Source: Thermoproteota archaeon
Lineage (GTDB): Archaea > Thermoproteota > Methanomethylicia > Methanomethylicales > Methanomethylicaceae
NCBI GenBank assembly: GCA_030055545.1
Contig: JASFYK010000017.1
Span: forward strand, 1 to 15,436
Direction of reading: 5' to 3'
Length of the DNA stretch: 15,436 nt
Within the stretch, counting starts at the first letter, position 1. Every line of letters starts with the position of its first letter. Made by a program: the position numbers and the translations under genes. Under the pieces are notes generated by a model. The model was not told the origin of the DNA. It made no database searches and saw only the letters and a program-made list of their open reading frames with translations. Below are positions 7,939 to 14,173 of this stretch, in pieces.

Positions 7939-7952
7939 GTTTCATATGAAAC
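7939..7952. promoter_or_regulatory. Perfect 14-bp palindrome, candidate operator of the tetrapyrrole operon
   Basis: GTTTCATATGAAAC reads identically on both strands. It ends eight bases before the hemA box A, covering the place where an archaeal activator, or a repressor blocking TFB, would bind. The core ATGAAA recurs at 7855, 7921 and 7980 in the same region. It looks like a binding site for a dimeric regulator; the regulator is not in the window. Confidence 0.45.
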
Positions 7953-7959
7953 AAAAACA

Positions 7960-7968
7960 TTATAAAAA
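7960..7968 (+). promoter_or_regulatory. Box A promoter of hemA, placed for a leaderless transcript
   Basis: TTATAAAAA is centred about 26 bases before the hemA ATG at 7990, the spacing expected between an archaeal TATA box and the transcription start. The mRNA would therefore begin at or within a base or two of the ATG. No ribosome binding site precedes the ATG, which agrees. Confidence 0.6.
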
Positions 7969-7989
7969 AAACCTCTTCAATGAAAATCG

Positions 7990-9186
7990 ATGTCGCGAAT
8001 ACTATGCCTCTCACTTAGCCATAAGAAGGCACCAGTTAGGATCTTGGAGAGCTTTACATTAAAAGACATTAAATCGTCGCTTACAAAGCTAAATAGTCTA
8101 GGTATAGAGGAGTGTGCAATAGTCCAGACATGCCACAGGGTCGAGGTTTATGCAGTCACTTGTCGTTTGGGACGCAAAGAACTGGAGGCATTCTTGTCAT
8201 CAGAGTCAGGGAGTGCGTATCCACTCGAGCCATATAGAGAATTTTATGAAGGAGAAGATGCGATTAGGCATCTTTTCTACCTTGCTTCGGGACTAGAATC
8301 CGTAATACTTGGGGAGAATGAAATACTGCACCAGGTCGAAAACTCATTTAAGATTGCGAGGGAAGCTGGCACCGTAGGCAAGAACCTCGATCGTGTATTC
8401 AGGGGTGCCATAAATGCTGGAAGGATTGTGAGGCATAAAACCGCAATATCACGCGGGTCCGTCTCTCTTGGGAATTTAGTAATGAAGATCATTTCTTCAG
8501 AACTAGGTCGTCTTGATGGTAAAAGGCTAGTTATTATAGGGGCTGGCAAGATCGGATGTCTTATTGCAAAAGCATTGCCCCGCAAAGGGCTCGTCACAAT
8601 TTTCATAGCCAATAGGACATACTCAAGGGCAGAGAAGTTGGCTAGAGAGGTTGGAGGTAATGCAATCCGATTCGAGAATTTAAAAGAAGCTCTTTTATGG
8701 GCAGATGCCGCAGTCTGCGCTACCTCTTCGCCTCACTTGGTGCTAAAGTTCGAGGACGTCAAATCATATCCGACTGATAAGCAGCTTTTATTAATAGACG
8801 TCTCTAACCCGAGAGGAGTTGACGAGCGCATAGGCGATCTACCGAACATCAGGCTAATCGATCTTGATCAAATAACGAGGATAGCTAGGGAGAATCTGCG
8901 CTTCAAAGAAGAAGCAGTAAGAGAGGCAAGAGAGTTCATTCTACCTTCTATTGCTATTGTGATGGAGAGATTGAAGATCGGGAATAGAAAGAGGCTTCTC
9001 GAAGAGGTGATGCGCTGGGCAGAATGTAAGCGTAAAAACGCCTTGGAATTAGCCCTGAAGCAAATCAGCTTCTCCGATGAGCAGGTCAAGGTCTTAGACG
9101 CATTCTCGTATGCCCTTATGCGCGATTTAATCATTCCCATATTCAATTCTGAGGATAGTCAGGAGATGTTTTACGATGAAAGGTAA
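7990..9186 (+). CDS. hemA: Glutamyl-tRNA reductase HemA
   Basis: HemA reduces glutamyl-tRNA(Glu) with NADPH to glutamate-1-semialdehyde, the entry point of the C5 tetrapyrrole route. Seen in 398 residues: the catalytic Cys48 in VQTCHRVEVYA (family STCNRTE); HLFYLASGLES at 94-104 followed by GENEIL; the NADPH-binding GAGKIG at 184-189; and the C-terminal helical dimerisation region with a RLLEEVMRWAE-type segment. Length is normal. The ATG at 7990 is chosen because the upstream box A predicts a leaderless start there and the protein opening (SRILCLSLSHKKAPV) matches the family. The nearby ATG at 7980 is out of frame. It is the first gene of the plus-strand operon and overlaps hemB by 11 bp. 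HemA catalyses the usual flux-control step, so the palindrome upstream is well placed for regulation. Confidence 0.96.
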   Translation: MSRILCLSLSHKKAPVRILESFTLKDIKSSLTKLNSLGIEECAIVQTCHRVEVYAVTCRLGRKELEAFLSSESGSAYPLEPYREFYEGEDAIRHLFYLASGLESVILGENEILHQVENSFKIAREAGTVGKNLDRVFRGAINAGRIVRHKTAISRGSVSLGNLVMKIISSELGRLDGKRLVIIGAGKIGCLIAKALPRKGLVTIFIANRTYSRAEKLAREVGGNAIRFENLKEALLWADAAVCATSSPHLVLKFEDVKSYPTDKQLLLIDVSNPRGVDERIGDLPNIRLIDLDQITRIARENLRFKEEAVREAREFILPSIAIVMERLKIGNRKRLLEEVMRWAECKRKNALELALKQISFSDEQVKVLDAFSYALMRDLIIPIFNSEDSQEMFYDER

Positions 9187-10147
9187 TATTATTTCGAGGC
9201 TAAGGAAGCGCCAAATCCTTAGGGAGATTTCATGCGAGACTGATTTGAGCCCAAGAAAGTTCATAATGCCAATATTTGTCAAGGAGGCAGGGGGCATAGA
9301 GAGATCACGGTGGACTGGAATGGACCGAATCCCGATGGACAAGATAGTCTCTTACCTTTCGCCCCTTGTCGATTCAGGTGTCAGATCCTTTTTGCTATTC
9401 GGAGTCCCTCAGAACAAGGATCCTCAGGGATCCTCGGCATATGCAAAAGAGGGTCCTGTCCAAAATGCGGTGCGTGCAATAAAGGAGTCTTTCCAGTCAG
9501 TCGCAGTATTTACGGACGTCTGCCTCTGCCAGTACACCGATCATGGACATTGTGGAATCTTCGAACTTCAATCCATTAACCTAAAAAAGACTTTGGAGAA
9601 CCTTTCCAAGATAGCGGTGAGCCATGCTGAGGCTGGTGCTGATGTTGTCTCGCCTTCGGCAATGGCTGACGGTCAAGTGTGCTCTATAAGGCAAGCCCTT
9701 GACGAGTCTGGCTTTGAGGATGTGGCAATAATGTCCTACTCTGCAAAGTATGCCTCGTCCTTGTACTGTCCATTCAGGGAGGTAGCTTCATCTGCCCCTT
9801 CATTCGGGGATCGATCTTCCTATCAGATCGATTTTAGGAACAGGCGGGAGGCTATTGCAGAGGTTTTGGCTGATGTCGAGGAGGGTGCAGACATTGTGAT
9901 GGTGAAGCCTGCAATAACCAATCTCGACGTGATAAGTGCTCTCAGGCGTCGGCTCCTCTGCCCTATGGCCGCCTACCAAGTTAGTGGTGAGTGTGCAATG
10001 GTAAAATTGTACTCAGAGTGCATGGGTTTGCCTGAGTTGAGTGTTGAGATGGAGATGATATACTCAATAAGTAGGGCTGGTGCTGGCATCATAATTACGT
10101 ATTACGCTCCGCAGGCGATCAGCCATCTGAAGGGTGAGCTTGCATGA
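9176..10147 (+). CDS. hemB: Delta-aminolevulinic acid dehydratase (porphobilinogen synthase) HemB
   Basis: HemB condenses two 5-aminolevulinate molecules to porphobilinogen. Seen in 323 residues: the cysteine-rich metal site DVCLCQYTDHGHCG at 114-127 (Cys116, Cys118, Cys126), indicating a zinc-dependent enzyme; Schiff-base lysines Lys191 in SYSAKYAS and Lys244 in MVKPA; and the QVSGE segment near the C-terminus. The usual YGPF after the first lysine reads YCPF, a small change. The start ATG 9176 lies inside the hemA end and has GGAGAT eight bases upstream. The stop overlaps the hemL start (ATGA), so the two are probably translationally coupled. Length is normal for the family. Confidence 0.97.
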   Translation: MKGNIISRLRKRQILREISCETDLSPRKFIMPIFVKEAGGIERSRWTGMDRIPMDKIVSYLSPLVDSGVRSFLLFGVPQNKDPQGSSAYAKEGPVQNAVRAIKESFQSVAVFTDVCLCQYTDHGHCGIFELQSINLKKTLENLSKIAVSHAEAGADVVSPSAMADGQVCSIRQALDESGFEDVAIMSYSAKYASSLYCPFREVASSAPSFGDRSSYQIDFRNRREAIAEVLADVEEGADIVMVKPAITNLDVISALRRRLLCPMAAYQVSGECAMVKLYSECMGLPELSVEMEMIYSISRAGAGIIITYYAPQAISHLKGELA

Positions 10148-11403
10148 AGTCTAGCATGCTCTTCAATAGGGCTATCTCGGTACTCCCTGGAGGTGTCAGC
10201 AGCCCTGTAAGGCGCTTCAGCCCGGCTCCTTTTTTCACTTTTAGCGCCAAGGGTTCTAGAATCTTTACAGAAGATGGCGCTTCTCTTATAGATTACTGCC
10301 TCGCCTATGGTCCCCTGATTTTTGGTCATGCCCCGGACTTCTTAGTAGATGCGGTGATCGAGCAGATAAGGAATGGGACAGTTTATGGCACTCCACACGA
10401 AGCCGAGGTAAAGCTTGCAGAGGAAGTTATTCGTTCGGTCCCGTCTGTTTCAATGATCAGATTCGTCAACTCGGGTGGGGAGGCAGCAATGAGCGCGGTT
10501 AGGCTTGCAAGGGCCTTCACAAAAAGGAAAAAGATCATCAAGTTCGATGGGTGTTACCATGGTGCCGTAGATTCTTTGCTTGTGGACGGAATTGGCGCAA
10601 ACAAGTCCCCTCTCTCCGAAGGCATAACAAAAGGCGTTTTGGAGGACACTCTTGTACTACCTTACAATAATGCGTCCTCGTTGAGCAAGATAAACGATGA
10701 GGTAGCTGCGATTCTGGTCGAGCCAGTCATGGGTAACGTAGGGCTGATTCTACCTAAAGCGGGGTTCCTCCGTGAGCTCAGAAAATTCTGCGATTCAACA
10801 GGCTCCTTGCTAATTTTCGATGAAGTCATAACTGGTTTCAGGCTCTCCAAAGGGGGTGCCCAGCAATTTTATCGTGTTACCCCTGACATCACTATCTTCG
10901 GGAAGATCCTTGGGGGAGGATTCCCAATTGGTGCCTTTGGCGGTAGGAAGGATATTATGGAGTTGGTGGCGCCTTGCGGGGGCATGTATAACGCTGGTAC
11001 GTTCAATGGCAACCCCGTTTCTATGGTTGCAGGTCTGAATGTTATTAGGCGCCTAAATGAAGAAATTTACTATGATCTTGCTTCAAAGACTGAGCGACTT
11101 TGCTCCGGGTTTGAGGAGATCTTAGAAGATGCAAAGATCCCTGCCCAAGTCAAACGGCTTGGATCAATCTTCACAGTCTTCATTACGGATCAGCCAGTTA
11201 GAGACAAATCAACGGCGAAGAGAGCGCGTCATGATATATTCTTTTCGCTTCACAGAGCACTCTTGGAGCTCGGCGTATTTTTCCCCCCATCTCAGTTCGA
11301 ATGCTGCTTCATGTCTGTTGCACACTCTCCAGAAGATATCTCTGAGACCCTCGAGAAATTTTCGCTTGCTGTGGAAGTTGTGAAGAGAGGTAGATGGGGT
11401 TGA
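10144..11403 (+). CDS. hemL: Glutamate-1-semialdehyde 2,1-aminomutase HemL
   Basis: HemL converts glutamate-1-semialdehyde to 5-aminolevulinate with pyridoxal phosphate and completes the two-step C5 route begun by HemA. Seen in 419 residues: the family opening GGVSSPVRRF at 16-25, NSGGEAAMSAVRLAR at 109-123, VEPVMGN at 192-198, the cofactor-binding Asp226 in LIFDEVITGFR, Lys254 as the PLP lysine in IFGKILGGGFP, and GTFNGNP later. Length is normal. ATG 10144 overlaps the hemB stop (ATGA), with a GGTGA six bases upstream. In the pathway it precedes HemB, so gene order is not exactly pathway order. The C-terminus contacts hemC through another overlap. Confidence 0.96.
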   Translation: MKSSMLFNRAISVLPGGVSSPVRRFSPAPFFTFSAKGSRIFTEDGASLIDYCLAYGPLIFGHAPDFLVDAVIEQIRNGTVYGTPHEAEVKLAEEVIRSVPSVSMIRFVNSGGEAAMSAVRLARAFTKRKKIIKFDGCYHGAVDSLLVDGIGANKSPLSEGITKGVLEDTLVLPYNNASSLSKINDEVAAILVEPVMGNVGLILPKAGFLRELRKFCDSTGSLLIFDEVITGFRLSKGGAQQFYRVTPDITIFGKILGGGFPIGAFGGRKDIMELVAPCGGMYNAGTFNGNPVSMVAGLNVIRRLNEEIYYDLASKTERLCSGFEEILEDAKIPAQVKRLGSIFTVFITDQPVRDKSTAKRARHDIFFSLHRALLELGVFFPPSQFECCFMSVAHSPEDISETLEKFSLAVEVVKRGRWG

Positions 11404-12305
11404 TAATAAAAGTGGGTAGCAGAGGTAGCCAGCTTGCAATCCTACAGGCTGAATCTGTAGTCAGAAAGCTAAAAAAAGTTACTGATGCCAACTTCAATCT
11501 TGTTAAGATTAGAACTTCAGGAGACTCCTCCCTCGCTCAGAAGAAGCTAGGCTCTGGAATTTTCGAAAAGGAGGTCGATGAGGCTCTTATTAGGGGGGAC
11601 ATAGACCTTGCAGTACACAGCATGAAGGATGTGCCCACCGCGATACCTGAAGGGATAATCCTTGCTGCCATCCCTGAACGTCTTCCGGCAAATGACGTCT
11701 TCATTTCCCGTGAATTCTGTAGTATTGGGATGCTGCCCGCGGGCGCTACAATAGGAACCAGCAGCCTTAGGAGGGCGGCACAGATCAGATCAATAAGACG
11801 AGATATCTGCATAGTCGAGCTTCGGGGGAACATCGAGACACGCCTCAAGCGCCTTAGTGAGGGAGCATTCCAAGGGATTGTCATAGCACAAGCCGCCCTC
11901 ATGAGGATAGGGGGGCTTTGCGGAAAGGAGGAGATCTTATCCACAGACCAATTCCCGACAAGCCCCGGTCAGGGAGCTTTGGCAGTCATGGCAAGGAGAG
12001 ATGACAAAGAGATGAATGAAGTTGCATCTAAGATAAACTGTGAAGATGCAATGGAAGAGATTACCGCCGAGAGGGCTTTTCTGAAAAAGCTGGGATGCGG
12101 CTGCTCTTCGCCCGTTGGATGCACGGCATCTGCTAAAGGTAAGAGGCTTAAGATTAAGTGCAGACTGTATTCGATTGATGGATGTCACTCAAAGCTTTTC
12201 CAATTTGATTTCGATCGGGGGGATCCTTGTCGGTGCGGGGAGAAGGCAGCATCCATAGTCCTTGAAGATGAAAATGTTCGCACTTTCTGGGGGCTTGGAT
12301 CATGA
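11400..12305 (+). CDS. hemC: Hydroxymethylbilane synthase (porphobilinogen deaminase) HemC
   Basis: HemC polymerises four porphobilinogens to the linear tetrapyrrole hydroxymethylbilane. Seen, numbered from TTG 11400 (301 residues): KVGSRGSQLA at 4-13 as the typical start, GSGIFEKEVDEAL near 50, HSMKDVP with catalytic Asp77, GTSSLRR, ELRGNIETR, and SPGQGALAV. The dipyrromethane-cofactor Cys235 lies in LGCGCSSPVG. I prefer TTG 11400, which forms a TTGA overlap with the hemL stop and has AGAGGT eight bases upstream; ATG 11394, two codons earlier, is only two bases from that site. The stop overlaps the next gene (ATGA). The enzyme looks complete. Confidence 0.95.
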   Translation: MIIKVGSRGSQLAILQAESVVRKLKKVTDANFNLVKIRTSGDSSLAQKKLGSGIFEKEVDEALIRGDIDLAVHSMKDVPTAIPEGIILAAIPERLPANDVFISREFCSIGMLPAGATIGTSSLRRAAQIRSIRRDICIVELRGNIETRLKRLSEGAFQGIVIAQAALMRIGGLCGKEEILSTDQFPTSPGQGALAVMARRDDKEMNEVASKINCEDAMEEITAERAFLKKLGCGCSSPVGCTASAKGKRLKIKCRLYSIDGCHSKLFQFDFDRGDPCRCGEKAASIVLEDENVRTFWGLGS

Positions 12306-13021
12306 AAGGTAAGGTATACCTTGTGGGTGCAGGTGTTCTGGGTATTGACAACTTAACGATGCGAGCTTCTAGGCTGATTTCAGAAGCCGATGTCATACTC
12401 TACGATCGCTTGGTCGACCCCTCAATACTCAAGTTGGCCAAGCCGGGAGCAGAAATCACTTATGTAGGAAAAGAACCTGGGGACGATCCCCAAAAACAAG
12501 ACGACTTAACTAAGCTCATGATACTATACTCGAATTCGGGAAAAACCGTGGTCCGCCTGAAAAGCGGAGACCCGTTCATTTTCGGCAGGGGGGGCGAGGA
12601 GCTGCTTTCTTTGCGTAACGCTGGTATAGACGCAGAAGTAGTTCCGGGACTTACTTCTGCTGTAGCCATACCGACCGTTGCAGGCATACCGCTAACGATG
12701 CGGGGTGTCTCCTCCTCGGTACTAATTATGACGGGGCATTTGGCAAAGCCTGATGAGGAGAAGTACTTCAGGGAGCATGCCCGTTTCCCAGGAACTATGG
12801 TCTTGCTTATGTCGCTATCCAATATTTCCTTGATATCCAAGTACCTAGTGGAGGCGGGGATGTGCCCAGAGAGACCCGTGGTTATAATAACTAACCTTGG
12901 CGGATCCGGCACTCTAAAAAAAGAGTTCTTCAGACTCAGGGATCTTGTCGATTCTGAATGCCGGCGCGAGGGTTCAGGGGTTATTGTCATAGGAGAAGTT
13001 GTGGAGGCTTTCAGGAATTGA
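12302..13021 (+). CDS. cobA: Uroporphyrinogen-III C-methyltransferase (SUMT)
   Basis: SUMT uses two S-adenosylmethionines to methylate uroporphyrinogen III at C2 and C7, giving precorrin-2, the branch point to sirohydrochlorin, F430 and cobamides. Seen in 239 residues: VYLVGAG at 5-11, RLKSGDPFIFGRGGEE at 85-100, VPGLTSA at 114-120, AGIPLTMRG at 127-135 and TGH at 144-146, all in the order expected for this family. Odd: the conserved first loop GAGPGDPELLT reads GAGVLGIDNLT (9-19), losing the Pro-Gly-Asp. There is no fused precorrin-2 dehydrogenase or HemD domain; hemD is the next separate gene. ATG 12302 overlaps the hemC stop (ATGA). It precedes hemD in gene order although it acts after it. 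Confidence 0.94.
   Translation: MKGKVYLVGAGVLGIDNLTMRASRLISEADVILYDRLVDPSILKLAKPGAEITYVGKEPGDDPQKQDDLTKLMILYSNSGKTVVRLKSGDPFIFGRGGEELLSLRNAGIDAEVVPGLTSAVAIPTVAGIPLTMRGVSSSVLIMTGHLAKPDEEKYFREHARFPGTMVLLMSLSNISLISKYLVEAGMCPERPVVIITNLGGSGTLKKEFFRLRDLVDSECRREGSGVIVIGEVVEAFRN
13003..13007 (+). promoter_or_regulatory. Ribosome binding site for the hemD TTG start
   Basis: GGAGG lies ten bases before TTG 13018 inside the cobA end. This supports TTG 13018 over the longer frame that opens at 12958. Confidence 0.45.
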
Positions 13022-13815
13022 GACCGAAAAGGCTTCTGATTACCTCTGTATCCCAGATAAATCCGGTTCCTTTCAGAGAGATTGGATATGAGCCTCTGAG
13101 AGCTAGCACGGTTCGCATTATCCCTGATCTAAACGAGATAAAGAGGTTCAGTTTAGCCATTCTAAACGGTGCATATGATTCTGCTGCTTTCTTGAGCCCA
13201 AGATCAATCGGTCTCCTAAAGTCTGAGCCCGCCCTCTTGGCTGCCTTTTCCAAAATGAGGGTTTACGCAGTAGGTCCTTCAACAAAGAGATCCTTGGAGG
13301 ATTGTGACATACAGGTCGCAGGTTTGCCATTAGAATATACAGGGGAAGCCTTGGGAAGACTGATCGCTGTTGAGCACTCCCGAGCGCCTTTCAGGAGATT
13401 GGCCATAATAAGGAGTTCGCTCGCAGATTCTTCCTTGGCAGTTAGACTCCGTGCTTACGGGGTTCCTGCCGAAGAATTCAAGATATACCGTGGAGTTGTC
13501 GACGCAGAAGGGATAATGAAGTTTGTTGAGGAGCTCAAAAAGGGTGTTGAGGTTGCCGTTTTCACGAGCAGATCGTCTAGTCTGCTTATGCTGGAATACC
13601 TGCGTTCGCAGGGAACTGATGAGGAGTTCATCTTTGCCCTCAAGGGAATCCGCACGATTGCCTTCGGACCAGAGGCGGCATCAGGACTGAGGATTGCCGG
13701 TGTAGCGTCCGAGATTCTTTCAATCCATTCTATTGATGGTCTAATATCATATCTTAAAGGTGATAAAAATGAACAGCAAAAAGATCGGTGTAATATTAGT
13801 AGGACACGGAAGTAG
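13018..13815 (+). CDS. hemD: Uroporphyrinogen-III synthase HemD
   Basis: HemD closes hydroxymethylbilane to uroporphyrinogen III with inversion of ring D. The family is very divergent, so the call rests on context (between SUMT and CfbA, after HemC) plus a two-lobed pattern in 265 residues. One lobe has LLITSVSQ near the N-terminus, AAFLSPRSIGLL (56-67) and VYAVGPSTKRSL (82-93). The other has VEVAVFTSRSSSLLML and RTIAFGPEAASGL. The start TTG 13018 overlaps the cobA stop (TTGA), and a GGAGG lies ten bases upstream; an ATG-led frame from 12958 would run through conserved cobA sequence. The last 15 codons overlap cfbA and give a basic tail (KDRCNISRTRK) with no family counterpart that I recognise. 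Confidence 0.88.
   Translation: MRPKRLLITSVSQINPVPFREIGYEPLRASTVRIIPDLNEIKRFSLAILNGAYDSAAFLSPRSIGLLKSEPALLAAFSKMRVYAVGPSTKRSLEDCDIQVAGLPLEYTGEALGRLIAVEHSRAPFRRLAIIRSSLADSSLAVRLRAYGVPAEEFKIYRGVVDAEGIMKFVEELKKGVEVAVFTSRSSSLLMLEYLRSQGTDEEFIFALKGIRTIAFGPEAASGLRIAGVASEILSIHSIDGLISYLKGDKNEQQKDRCNISRTRK
13758..13764 (+). promoter_or_regulatory. Ribosome binding site fixing the cfbA ATG start
   Basis: AGGTGAT, a full match to part of the archaeal GGAGGTGAT consensus, sits four bases before ATG 13769 and inside hemD. It favours that ATG over GTG 13760, which lies within the site itself. Confidence 0.65.
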
Positions 13816-14173
13816 AGCGCATTACAACAAGGATGCAATAGAGTATTTTGCTGAGCGGCTTAAGGGCGATTATCAGTTTGTAGGACACGCTTTTATGGAA
13901 ATGAGCAAGCCGTCAATAAATGAAGCACTAGAAACTGCCGAGAAGTCAGGCATAGATGAGCTGATAATCCAGCCCGTGTTTCTGACGAGGGGGATACATG
14001 TTGATGTCGACATACCAAAGCTTCTGGGAATAACTCCCGGTTTTAAAAGCGGAAAAATAGTGGTTTCCGGCAGAGAGATCATGATCAAGTACGGGAGCCC
14101 GCTAGGGAAGGATGAACGCATACTCGAAATTCTGAGGGACAGGATAGATGCGGCTGCGGGGGAGGACAGTTGA
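13769..14173 (+). CDS. cfbA: Sirohydrochlorin nickelochelatase CfbA (short CbiX type)
   Basis: CfbA inserts nickel into sirohydrochlorin, the first dedicated step of coenzyme F430 synthesis; the same short chelatase can insert cobalt for cobamides. Seen in 134 residues: VGHGSR at 11-16 with metal-binding His13, FMEMSKPSI at 42-50, and HVDVDIP at 77-83 with His77 following the PVFLTRG segment. This is the small homodimeric CbiX(S) form, about half the size of bacterial CbiX or CbiK. The start ATG 13769 follows AGGTGAT, and the gene overlaps hemD by 47 bp. The stop overlaps the cfbE start (TTGA). Placement beside cfbE argues for nickel and F430 as the main role rather than cobalt; that is inferred from context, since sequence alone does not fix the metal. 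Confidence 0.93.
   Translation: MNSKKIGVILVGHGSRAHYNKDAIEYFAERLKGDYQFVGHAFMEMSKPSINEALETAEKSGIDELIIQPVFLTRGIHVDVDIPKLLGITPGFKSGKIVVSGREIMIKYGSPLGKDERILEILRDRIDAAAGEDS
14161..14165 (+). promoter_or_regulatory. Ribosome binding site for the cfbE TTG start
   Basis: GGAGG, part of a longer GGGGGAGG run, lies four bases before TTG 14170 inside the cfbA end. Confidence 0.6.

Noticed and set aside
12958..13017. ATG-led start for hemD inside cobA
   Set aside because: The added 20 residues are an out-of-frame reading of conserved SUMT sequence; TTG 13018 has a TTGA overlap and an upstream GGAGG.
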